NCBI GenBank assembly: GCA_951394405.1
Contig: OX596339.1
Span: 1,984,001 to 2,048,000, forward strand
Source: Coprinellus micaceus
Taxonomy: Eukaryota > Basidiomycota > Agaricomycetes > Agaricales > Psathyrellaceae
Direction: 5' to 3'
DNA: 64,000 bases
The notes beneath the pieces are model-generated. The model made no database searches and had not been told where the DNA came from. It worked only from the letters and a program-made list of their open reading frames with translations. A program made the translations under genes and the position numbers. Below are positions 50,364-61,116 of this stretch, piece by piece. Each line of letters opens with the position of its first letter. Position 1 is the first letter of the stretch.

Positions 50364-53345
50364 CTAGGTGGGCCATCCCCTGGCCATCCTAGCGGCACCA
50401 CCTCCCACTCTTCCCAAAAGGTCCCAAACAGCCGCCGTCCCATCCCCCCTCGCCGCAACCGAGAACCCCTCACCCGCCGCTCCAATAGAGTTAAAGCTAT
50501 TCCACGCAGCGCGGTCGTAGTACGTCGCGCCGCCAGGGATCGAGTAATGAGGCACAACATAGGGGCTAATCGCGAGCATGACCAACGCCGACGCGCTGAC
50601 TACCATCACAGCTTGCCCCACCACGGTCGACATCAACGTGCCCTTGCCGTTGTCGCCAAACACGTACGTGTTGTAGATGTTATAGAACCTATTGCGGTGG
50701 GTTTTGGCCTTACCAGAGCCTGAAGGCTTGGACGGGGGCTTGGTGCCTGAGCTCTCGATGATCTTGTCGATGACCAAACAGTCTACACCCAACTCCTCCT
50801 TGAGCGCTTTCCATTCTTCAACAAGGTCTTCTGAGACGCCTCCAGCAACAGGCTCCAAAGGTATTTTTGCCCCGGCGTGCCATTTCCTGAGAACATCGGC
50901 GACGAGGTTCCAGTTGTGCTGGTGCTCTGGATCGGTGACCTGACTGTATGAGGGCGGCTGGTCTAGGGTAATCGTGCTTAGGTCGATATCGAAGAGCGCC
51001 TTTGCTTTGGCGGGTTTGGGGGTCGCGGGAACAACGGTTGATGAGGATGATGCCAAACTCTCAAGGTTCTGAGGGGACGGCGAGCGTGAAGGCTCGGCAG
51101 GGGGCTCGTCGGTTTGAATCTCCATTTCACAGGTGGTCGTGGACTTCGGCGCGACTGGTGCAGGTTCAGGCTCATCGGTCTGTGTGCTGAAGGCCGCATA
51201 GAGAATTTTGGGTGGTGCATCAGTTTGAGCGGAGCGTGAGACGGCGAAGTAGGTCGGGTCGTATTGGATGCCAGTGTCGGAGTATTCCTTCACCTCCTCG
51301 AATTCCCTGTGTTGGTACTTTTCGATGGCCGCCCGACTGGCGACCTTCTGCGATAAAACAGTCAGTACGCAGTCACAACACTCCTAAAATATGCTTACCT
51401 TCTTCTTTCGGGTGATGATAGTCTGGATAACGTCTTCTTCCTCGCCCTCCGTATCGATCTCTTCCTCAACAGCGGTGGACCCCGTGCTCGTATTCGCTTC
51501 ACTCCCCTCATCAGCGTCATCATCGAAGTTCATCTTCCCAGCCAGTTCCTTCTGCAAGGTATTACCAGCTCCTGATTCCTCGTTGGAATTCGACTGGCCA
51601 GCAAGCCCACTCTTGCTCGCAGCTCGCAATTCGTCGATATCGAAGCGCATTCGGTCGATCGTCTCTTTCAGTAAAAGGTTCTCGTGCTTCTGCTCTTCGA
51701 GATCAGCGAACGCGGCCTGCGCGATGTTGAGTTCCACCTCAAGGCGGGCGATGCGATCCTCGTAGACGGCGCGTTCCTTGTCGAGCTTGTCACGTTCCAC
51801 CTCGGTCATTGATAGGGATTCCTTCGTAGCACGCAGTTCTTCTTCCCTCTCTCTGAGTTCGATGCGATACTTCTCGGAGGCCGCGCACTGCTCTTGATAA
51901 TTCTTTTGGAGTGATGTATACGTGTTCTTGGTAGATTGGAAGTGCTTGTTAATCTTGACGATCTCCGCTTCCATGGTAGCGATCTGCTGCATGCTCGTGC
52001 GCTGAAAAGGCATCAGGTCAATTGACCACCCTAAACGGCTGCATGGGACTCACCTCCTTGGACCTGAGTTCCTTCTCTTCCCTCTTCGTCGCATTTAGCT
52101 CTTGACGCACGTTATCGAGAAGGGCCTGTAGTTCGGCGTAGTCGGCTTCGTGCTCAGAGAGCTTCTTGTGGAGGATCTCCTCCGACTCGATCCGTTTCCT
52201 TTTCAGCTCCTCGTTCTGGCGCTGCAGAGCATGTAGACGCTCGATGTCGTCCATTGACGCGGTGGAGTCCCTGTAGTCCCTCCCCATGACAAGGCCAAGG
52301 ACCGAGTCTTCTTCATCGGAGTCGTTCGCGGTGTCGGGATCGAATCGGGGCAATGGTATTGAGTTCAACCCTTCATTTCCGCCTAGGCTTGCGCGCCTCC
52401 CGTGCACGGTTTCGTCGTTGGACGCGTCGAAGTCGTGAAGTGAAGCAAAGTTGCCTGAGCCGTTGTTAGAGTGTTGACGAGAGGGAGGGCGCGAGTAAGG
52501 TCCTGGAGATGATACGGGAGAGAATGTCCCGAGATCGAAAGATGATGAGGCTGGAGAGGCGGGGGCGGATGGAGCACGGCGACCGCCACCGAAAGCTGTT
52601 CGAAACGAAGTTGGGGCACCAGAGTGCCCAGACTAATGGCATTGTTAGTATGATAACGGGATAAAATAGTGACAGATAATTCACCTCCGAATCGCTCTGG
52701 TTGCCTGCGTCACTCTTTCGGCGGTGTGGGCGCGGTCGGCCTGACCAGCTGGATGGAGGGGCTGGGACGAGTGGCGTCGTCCGTTGTCTTGCTGCCGCGT
52801 CGAATGGCGACTTGCCCGATGTCGGCGTCTGAGGCGGACCTCTCGACGGTGGCCGGCTTGAGTTTGAGCCGCGGTGGTACGCGTTATTGGATTCGTTGCT
52901 GGACGAACGGCTGTGGGTCATGGTGTGACGATCGTCGGACCGGCCCCGATCTGGTAACTGCATAGTATTGTCGTCGTCTGGGGTGAGTGGAGGGCTTGGG
53001 CTTCCTGCGGTCTTTTGGGCGATGAACTGGAGTAGCACTACGGGAGTGACCTCGATTCCGGGGTTGGCGTGCAGTAGCGCTTCGAGCATGCTTTGCTCCT
53101 CTTGGCTGAGGAGTGGGTCGCCATTGTATGCGTCGGAGAAGGAGAAGAGAACGTCGACTAGGGCATCTGCAGGGATGCACGGTTGCTTGTCGTCGTTGAT
53201 GTAGGATTTGGGGTGGCCGTTGAATATGCCGTTGAGAACGTCTTCGATGTCGCTTATTGACTGTCGATTTCTGCCGTAGGTGCTGTCCTGGATGAGAACA
53301 CGGTTAGTGGTGAACATAAACGGTGCAGAGAGCTGGTATTACCAT
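50364..53345 (-). CDS. Tail-anchored coiled-coil protein with QTD repeats (putative dynein-light-chain ligand)
   Basis: Large multi-exon protein of unknown name. The coding start is proposed as an ATG-only exon (53345-53343) spliced over a 55 nt intron with a cactaac branch point to DSTYGRNRQSISDIEDVLNG. The N-terminal helical domain (around PADALVDVLFSFSDAYNGDP and LLSQEEQSMLEALLHANPGI) loosely resembles an EF-hand-like fold. A Ser/Pro-rich linker follows, then long coiled coils (DDIERLHALQRQNEELKRKR; EAEIVKINKHFQSTKNTYTS; REREEELRATKESLSMTEVE). Next come four short motifs TGIQYDP, SAQTDAP, STQTDEP and EIQTDEP. Near the C-terminus a hydrophobic helix (LMSTVVGQAVMVVSASALVM) suggests membrane insertion, leaving about 60 residues beyond it. 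The layout suggests an organelle-bound scaffold or motor adaptor; this is inference. Confidence 0.75.
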
Positions 53346-53685
53346 GATGAATAGGTTGGTGTGGCTACTATAGCATTGGTATTTGTGATATAGTTTAGGG
53401 AAAGAGTTGCGTCGGCACCTGAGCAGAGTTCGAACCAAAATGTTGTGGCCTGTTTACATGCGAGGACAATGCCCGTGTAAGCCACGTGAGCATGCTCGGC
53501 AATCAGGTCGCTTTGATCGGGAATGCCACCGAAATGTGGCTTTGACTCGACTCGTGTTCTCGCACTGTGCTTTGCCCTCAATCACCTCTAATGATACACA
53601 AGACGGACGCTTTGCTCCTTCCAGCTTGAGGACAAAGTGGCCACGAGACTTTCTATTTCTCTGCTTCAATCAAACGACAATGTAC
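53346..53685. other. Intergenic region between Rds1-like gene and coiled-coil gene
   Basis: 0.34 kb containing the promoter of the coiled-coil gene and the 3' UTR of the Rds1-like gene. No gene is seen. Confidence 0.5.
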
Positions 53686-55048
53686 TTAACCAGACTGGTA
53701 CAGAGCAGGGCCAGCGACAATGTGCGAGTTGATCATAGAGAGGTTGAAGGGTGTAACGTAGAGGTCCGTGTCCGTGACCGCGACAAACATAGTGCCGTTC
53801 ACGATAGAAGCGGTGCCATGTCCGAACACCATGCCCCCAGGTTGGACAGCAGATCCAGAGTTACCGTTGATGTTCTCGAGAGGCGTGTAAGTCGTGTTGA
53901 GCTGAGCAATCCAAGCGACGAACTAAGAAACGGAGAAACATTAGAACTACACGAGTGTTAGGTGGAAAACTGGGTCGAACGTACTCTGGGAGGTCCCGCG
54001 GTGGTGTTTGTAATGTAGCTATTGTCGTACCCAACTGCCTTGCCAGGACTGTCCCAGGTAAAGGTGACAGTGCGACCAGGGAAAGAAAGGGGCACGCTGC
54101 GGTTGCGAGTGATGGCCGGTGAAGTATCGTCTCCAGGAATGTTGCTGTTAGTGAGCGGCGTTGCGTCCGGATTATTCTGCGTACGGAAGGGGCTGGTTAA
54201 AACATTTTACAGGCATTTTTCAGCTGACCACGCACCGTGATGTTGAGAGCCGGGAAATTCTGCCACTCAATGCGAGGGTTCTCTTGAGGGCACGAAACGA
54301 GATAGGGAGCGAGCAAAGTCCACGCCATTGACTGCGTAATACCAGTCTCAAACCACACAGGCATAGGGAACAGCCCCTCGAACTGCCTGAATATCATCTG
54401 CTGGCGCGCCTCCGTAGTGATAGAATCCAGCAACAGCGTCGCAGCCGCACGCGAGTTGAGGTGCTCCAAGAACCCATACACCCCCGACTCGCCGAAGCGA
54501 GTCAGCTTCTGGCAGAAATCAACAAACTCGCGAACGGTGGAGAAAGGGTACTGGTATCGGCACTGCTTGGCCCCGCGGCCTTGAAGGATGTTGGAGATGA
54601 GTGTTGCGTGCCCAACCTCCTGCTCGGCCATGAACTGGATGAGGTAGCGGTCCTCGCCGTTAAGTCCGGCGGCTTCGAAATCCTGGACGGAGAACCGAGC
54701 GAGGCCGTAGTTGAAGAGGTCGAGCTCAATCCACTCCTGGTTGAGAGCCAGATTCTAGTGAGACGATCCAAGCGTCAGGGTCTGGGTTGAGGATGAAATT
54801 ATATACGATGGGCATACCAAGGACTGGAAGTCAAAGTCACTGAGAGGGATATACTCCGGCGGCGTGTTATTCCCGCCTAAACCTCCAACGGGAGTATACG
54901 GCATGGGAGGGGGTGGAAGCGACTGCCCTCCGCCTCCCCCGTCGTCCCAATCATTGTTGCGAGTCTGGAGGTTCTGTACGACGGCGGGCCGTGCTGCAAC
55001 GAAAGTTGCGAGGGAGCTGATGGCGGTGATGAGACCTGGGGAACGCAT
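53686..55048 (-). CDS. Rds1-type secreted ferritin-like protein
   Basis: Member of the fungal Rds1/ferritin-like-domain family; in fission yeast rds1 responds to stress and glucose or ammonium state. A cleavable signal peptide is evident (MRSPGLITAISSLATFVAAR), so secretion or cell-wall location is likely. The ferritin-like four-helix region follows: NLALNQEWIELDLFNYGLAR, FMAEQEVGHATLISNILQGR (Glu/His pair of the fold), CRYQYPFSTVREFVDFCQKL, LLDSITTEARQQMIFRQFEG. The C-terminal part is beta-rich (SFPGRTVTFTWDSPGKAVGY, NTTAGPPRFVAWIAQLNTTY) and ends INSHIVAGPALYQSG. Three introns are visible, near 54757-54818, 54187-54236 and 53924-53982. Several N-glycosylation sites (NTT, NLS, NGT) fit secretion. 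Whether it binds metal is not known. Confidence 0.88.
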
Positions 55049-55979
55049 GGTGGATAAGCACAGTCAAGGATTATCAAAGGCGACAGCCATAGAAGGGCGG
55101 TGGTGTGGTGTATTATATACCTGATCTGAGTCGATGGAACATGATTCACAATTGGTGGTGAGTTGGGGCGTAAGACATCTTGTTCCGCGTCGCAGTTGAC
55201 TTGGGGCCCCGCCGGGGGCCGATGCAAGGGAGTGGGATATCGAGTTTGCTAAATGCCATGACTATGCGAGGAGAAGGTAGAACAGTGGCGCTGCCCTACG
55301 AGTCAACGCGCTGAACGGCCTTGTATACTGGGCGTGCGTCGTGCACTTCGCCCTCACGGTCTCGGAGATTGGCCCCAATCTCACTCTCGAACTCTTCCAG
55401 ATTTACGCCAATCGGCTTGAATGTTTTCCGGTGTCGCGGTGGAGGAGCTAGGGCGGTTCAAAAACAACCATTGGCAGCAAATCCTAGATGCGCTCACTCA
55501 CGTGGGAGGTACCCGTTCTGGTAGCGCCGACTGATCGCCACTCCTGGGCAGAATCCAAGCAGAAGCTTTCTCCTCCAGAGTCCATTTTCTCTCCCTCAAT
55601 TGACATGAGCCATCCACTCGCACAAGGATAGCTGGGTGTGATAAGGTTAGAGGAGAGGTATGTCTATATCTATCCACAACAAAGTCATGTGTAGGAAGGT
55701 GCGCATGGTGATAGTGGGAAATAAGGAGGGCACCACCAAGCCACAAGGGAGCAGTATAACAGAAAAGGAGTCCGATGAATGGTTGAGAGGGGAGTGCGTT
55801 CCAATAGATATACAATGTTGAATTGGGAATAGCAGCCGTGCGGCTGTAAGAGATGCCTGGAGATGTCCGTGGGGGTAGCCTATGCCTTGATAAGAAGGTC
55901 GGAGAAGAAAAAAAGTGGCGATGGACGCGGATCGCGTCGAGGATGGAAAGAAAAAAGGGGAGGGTATATGTCAACGGGT
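55049..55979. other. Intergenic region, 0.93 kb
   Basis: Contains the promoter of the Rds1-like gene and the 3' UTR of the kinase gene. Short frames on both strands have no recognisable product. Confidence 0.5.
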
Positions 55980-58900
55980 TTAAGGCGTACGTGTACCCTC
56001 ATCACCGTCCCATACCGGACGTCGCTTTCTCGGCGAGAACATCACACCATCGTCCTCCGCCTCGTCAAAGCTATCCATCGGACCGCTCGATTCTCTCGAC
56101 CCATTCTGGGATCGCCCGTTGGCCAGGGAGCCATGGCCTTGGCTGTGGTCGTCGCCCCCTTCGTATTCATCGTCATCATATTCTCCGGGCTCCCGTGCTT
56201 CGTAGAAGTCCTCCTCCTCATCACTACTCAGCGAGCTCACCCACTTCGTCTCTCCCTCCTCGTTCCCATACCCGCTGACGATACTGCTTGACTCGTCGAA
56301 TGCGACCGGGTCGAGTTGCTCCAATTCTGCGCTTCGAGAAGGGCCCGCCTCATTTGACCCTGCTCTGCTCCCTGCCACCCCTGCTCCGCCGCCGTTTTGA
56401 AGTCTAGTGCCACGGCCGAAATGCAGCCCACTCGCCACACTGTCCGAGCTCGCAGGACTCTCCAAACCAACTCGCTCCCTCCCCGAGTTATATCCGTACC
56501 CACTGTTCCTATTGCCAAAACCGCTGGTCCCACTGCTACTGTTCCTGGTCGGCTTCGGCTTGTAGGACCTAGGCTCGATCCCACCCACGCCAAATAGATA
56601 GTCGTTCTCATTGAGCTGCAGGTGTTCTGTCGACGTGATGCTCATGACGTCCGCGAACTCTATCGGATCGTCACCCTGACCCCAACTGCTCGCTCTGCGG
56701 GCCTCGGTAAACAAAGCGGACTCGCTGTTCTGGGCCGATCGGTAGAACCTCAAAGCTTCTTCGCTCCTTCTTGTGCTAGGGTCCGCGCGTGAGAGGTGGT
56801 TGGCTTTCTTAGCCTGTGGGGTCGATGAGCCATTCGGCGTCCTCGAGTGTGCGCCGCGATGAGTATGGTGGTGATGATGCTGGTGATACTGGTGGCGCTG
56901 CGTCGGTTGGGGATTCGCCCGTTCAGAAGATCGACTGTTGAGCGCGGAGAGCCAGCTTTTGAGATGGTGGATAAGGGGGCGTTCTGTTGGGCTCGTTTGT
57001 TGAGATGCGTTGTCAGTTTGTTCAGAACCCTGACGTTTGCGTATCGGGGAGGCGGGTACCTCCGGTTTCTTTCCCTTATCCTTCGTCTCTACGCGTGGGT
57101 GGAAGAGCCCTGGGCTGGATGCAACGTGGTAGACGCTGTGTGTCTGCAACCGAGGTGGCCGTCGTGAAGGACCGTTTGGTGGTAGTCGCGTGTGCGGATC
57201 AGAACGAACCGCACCAGACTCCACCGCGGTCCCTTCCGTTCCTGTACGCTGGGGTTGTGGTGTTGCGCGGGGCTTTGAGTTGAAAATGTTGGACAGGTTG
57301 GATAGACGTCGAGTGACCCCACCCCAATTCCACTTGAACCTGACGACCGACATCGCATCACTGGCCTCATCTGCCGTGACTTTAATCTTGACTGCGGCAG
57401 AAGTGGCAGATAACCACCGCTCAGGGTCCAGAAGGTCTTCCAAGATCCAAGAGTGGGCCTGTAAAGCATGGCAAGTAAGCTATAGACGTTCGAGTCCACC
57501 AAGGAGCTGCAGGCTGGAAGAAAGGGGTGGGAGTAGAGGACGCACCTTTACTTCATCGAGGGTGATGCGAGTCTGCACATCTTTCTGGAGAAACCGGTCG
57601 AGGAGGAAGATGGCCTTAGCACCTGGTGCAATGGGTTCAGGATGGCGCCCTCCTGTTCGCATCTCATCCGCCCCCATAACAGATGGTACCGACCAGTCAG
57701 AATTGCATATCACGCGGTACAGTTCAAATTCACCACCTCTCTCGGAGTAGGTTGTGAAGGGAACATTGCCAAAAAGAAGGCAATAGAGGGTTACGCCGAG
57801 AGCCCAGATGTCTATGGACTTCGTGATCGGCGGTCGAGATTGTGGTGAGCTTTGGAGAGTGGTCGTACTCCTGGCGGAGGAATGGAGCTCGGTTTGGGAA
57901 CTGAGGGGCGAGCTAGAGGAGTACTCCCAGATGACTTCTGGAGCAAGGAAGGATGGGGTGCCTGCCCTCTTCGAGAGGTCAGAGTCGTCCATGAGGATGG
58001 CTTCTTGTTCTTCCTTCTCCGCAGCCTTCCCAGCAGCAGCCAGTCGCTGTGCGTAGGAGAAGTGTGATACGCCGAAATCGCCTATCTTGACCTGGCTCCG
58101 ATCTTCTGTCCAAAGCAGGTTAGCGGGCTTGATATCCCGATGGATGATACCCTGAGAGTGCACTAGACGTGTAGCTTGTCAGTAACCCCACCTGGAGGTG
58201 AGGGCTGGCACGACGTACGATACTCGAGCCCAAGGACTGCATCCCTCGTGATGCGCCGAGTTTGTCCTACGGTGAGCACGGGCTCGTTCTGGTCATTCCG
58301 CCATTTGACTTCTCCTCCGCCGAGGTATTCCATCACTGGGTGCAAGAGGCGTGTTAGCGCGAGAGGCCATATCAAACCTGTGACTGCCATCCATGCGCGC
58401 CTAATTGTGCACATATGGATTGACTACGTTCACAGAAAGTCAGAAGCCAAATCGGCGACGCACCCATGTAGATCTTGTCCTTCAGGCTGTCATCTATGAC
58501 TTCGTATAGTCGAACGACGTGGGGGTGACGCAGTTTCTTCATGATAGCGATTTCCTTCCGGATTTTCTGCTCGGTAGTGTTGAGTTTATCGGCCAGGGGA
58601 ACGTGGTTAGGGTGTCGGTTTGGGAGTTTGTGGTTCTGCTGAAGCTTCTTGTATCGCTCCGCCTTGGGGTTGTTGCGCCTGACCGACTTCATTGCCTGTA
58701 TGGCGAGGGGCGCCACGGTCAAGATGACAGCACCTACTCGCCATATGTGAGGAGACATACCATAGCAATCCACCGTAGAGGGTCGTCCTCGGGATAACGA
58801 TTGTCCTGCTTGTAGCACAGAAACACCTCTCCATGCTGACCTCCTCCTACTCTCGCGTATCGAACATAGTTGTTGAGCATGGGTTTCCTCAGTTTGTCGC

Positions 58901-59015
58901 CATTGGTATACACGTAGGTATTGAGCTCCTTGGTGACGGTGACCTTCGGAGGGTCGAAAACAGCACTGTGAGACGGGGAGAGGGATCCGGAGCCTGAGGC
59001 TCCCAGGTTGGACAT
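55980..59015 (-). CDS. CaMKK-like Ser/Thr kinase (candidate upstream kinase of Snf1/AMPK)
   Basis: Protein kinase whose catalytic domain resembles calcium/calmodulin-dependent kinase kinases and the yeast Snf1-activating kinases Sak1/Tos3/Elm1. The N-terminus (MSNLGASGSGSLSPSHSAVF) leads to ARVGGGQHGEVFLCY (P-loop), AMKSVRR (catalytic Lys), and an insert NHKLPNRHPNHVPLADKLN. Then come [52 protein letters not shown] (catalytic loop), KIGDFGVSHFS (DFG), KRAGTPSFLAPEVIWE (activation segment), and SIDIWALGVTLYCLLFGNVP. An insert of about 40 residues follows the APE motif. The C-terminal half (about 490 residues) is disordered, Ser/acidic, with a His-rich run (HQYHQHHHHHTHRGAH). Introns interrupt the kinase domain at least four times. 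A calmodulin site was not identified, so calcium control is unproven. Confidence 0.87.
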
Positions 59016-59198
59016 TACAACAGACGCATGAACCGAAAGTCAAATCTGAGGAGATGGAATAAAGCAGAGTCTGTCCGCTACTTTTGACCTTCGCCCGCCT
59101 GCCAAATCCGGCCGACCACTGGCGGGGACCCTGGACACTCCGGCTCGGACCTTTTGGCCCAACAAATTCAATTCCCAGCGTAATACACCCATGGAAAT

Positions 59199-59472
59199 CT
59201 ACTTGTTCTCCGCCTTCTCCTGGCAGGCACACTTGTCCTCATCCTTCACGTCCTTCATGACCTACACGAGCCTCAGCCTAGCCTTCATATCGCACAATCA
59301 GCTCATACGCACCGTCTCAGCGTGCTGGCCGCATCCCTGCAGAAGAGGAATCAGCTGATGTCCCATTGAACAGGTTCCCGAAACTACGCACCGCCCAGGT
59401 GGTCTTGCCGCAAGAAGAACACTTGACGGCATAGCAAGCGTTGAAGGGAACTGTGCTAGTCGCGAAGCTCAT
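59199..59472 (-). CDS. Small conserved-looking CxxC protein, 55 residues
   Basis: Three tiny exons, 59472-59392, 59336-59313 and 59261-59199, each with clean GT...AG introns of 55 and 51 nt and all joins in phase 0. The product reads MSFATSTVPFNACYAVKCSS, then CGKTTWAGCGQHAETVMKDV, then KDEDKCACQEKAENK. Cysteines are spaced as C-X2-C, then W-x-GCGxH, then C-x-C. This suggests a small zinc-binding or thiol protein. I recall short fungal proteins with the same C..C/W.GCG.H/C.C pattern but cannot name the family. The 24 nt middle exon is very small. It lies 184 bp upstream of the kinase start, on the same strand. Confidence 0.7.
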
Positions 59473-61116
59473 CGTAGTTATCGAGCTTAGCCGCCGGCGA
59501 TGTCAGCGAAGCCACTTTGATCACTGAAAGATCAGTCGTGGTGCCTACTTCCAAGGTATATTACTTTGATTCAAACGATGCAAGTCAGACCTCGTATCAA
59601 AGGACAGGGCCAAGGAAACTCACAAGATTTCAGAAAGATTTGAACCCCTTTACGTGGTAGCTTTGGCCAAGATGAGCGGTCAAAGGCCTCTGGGATAAAT
59701 ACCTTCGAGATTGGGCACCTGACATCTAGTGGCTGATTCAGCCGCGCGCTAATCAGGCCCTCGTGAGCGGGGAGGTCGTGATCTCGCTTGTGCGGATTAC
59801 GAGTGCTTTGCGCTGGGATGGGCGATACTGGGTAAGCGACGGTGAGCCCAGGAGTTGGCTAGACCTTCAGGGGGCCAAAGATCGCCCTCTCGCCTCCCGG
59901 CCATGCTCACGAAATGGGTTTCGTACGCCGTCCTTGGTCGACGGCACGGTATCAACCACTCTTCTGATTTGATTCTGATGAGAGAAACTCACTGGGTTGA
60001 ACGCAGGTGTGGCGTGGACAGGCCAACTCCGACTCCCATGTGTGCTTACAGCCTTGGAAGGTGCCCGAGTCGGTGCACTGTAGACTACCTTCGGGTAGCT
60101 AACTTGGCTAGTACGTATTTAGTATCCATCCGCCACACGTACGGCTGTCGGATAAGGTAAATTATAGAGTACACACAAAGCCGAGTTGTCTCGAGCTGTC
60201 CGTCTGGATAGGAAGGCACTTGACAGCTCTCGATCAAGAGGCGAGCATCGAACCCAAGGTCTAATGAAAGCCGTAAACTCCTAACCTTCGTCCCTGATCA
60301 TCAAGGAAAGTCGTGAAGGGGGGATCGTCGGCTAGGTCCTCACGTGAAGTTTGACTCTCCAGCAGCTGTAGTACTAGTAGGCGTCCCCAGAGAATGTTTG
60401 TTGGCCTTATCTCTCACTGCACTTTCAGCTTACCCAACAGGAACAGGTCGACAATCAAACACACCGGTAGAGCGGAAATTAAACCCCTTCCCGTGAAATA
60501 GGAGGATAGCGACAGATACACGTATGTTCGACACATGTTACACCCTAAGGACCCTCGAAATCGTGGTTTGGGGTGGTCGTCTGGGCCACCCAATGCGTCG
60601 GCTCCCTTCAGTGTGGGGTTGTGTCGTACTGCCGGAGCCGCCTGTCCTGTCCATATCGAGCAGCCCGATTCCCGAATTCATTTAGGCTTGCAGGGTCGTT
60701 TATTAGATAGACACCTCCAAATGGGATATCGGCGTCTAAGTCGAGCATGAAAGACTGGAATTAGGTCTGTAACGCCGTGTGTTGTCTTATTCGCGACTCC
60801 GGGCGACTAACCCATACTTCGCACCAGATGCTCGCCCATGGTTGGGGAGTGGGGACCCCGGCGGCTGAAAATCAAAGCACCCTCGTTTCAGAGCCGAGAT
60901 GTGTATATTGGCTGTCTCGCACGACACGCTGCGCCTGACATGCAACGTCCCCACGAAATCGAAAGTAAGGTTTAAGGGTGCTTATCCATGCCCAGTCAGA
61001 TATCGCACGCGCTTACGGTGTGATTGGAGTCTATGTTTACGTTCGCCAAAGCTCACTAGATTAACCGACAATCTCCCCCTCGTTGACACCCTAGCAAGCT
61101 GTTTACCTGGTTCCCC
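59473..61116. other. Intergenic region, 1.6 kb, no gene supported
   Basis: Between the small CxxC gene and the aminotransferase 3' end. Several short + frames (59763-59972, 59855-60160, 60535-60750, 60899-61381) lack motifs or splice support; the last is antisense to the aminotransferase. No repeat was recognised. Confidence 0.5.

Noticed and set aside
59655..59730. tRNA-like stretch (ggtagctttggccaagatgagcggtcaaaggc)
   Set aside because: It resembles a Leu/Ser tRNA D arm, but no matching T arm (ggttcaa-type box) follows in the right place and no acceptor stem pairs. The nearby gatttgaacc is in the wrong orientation.
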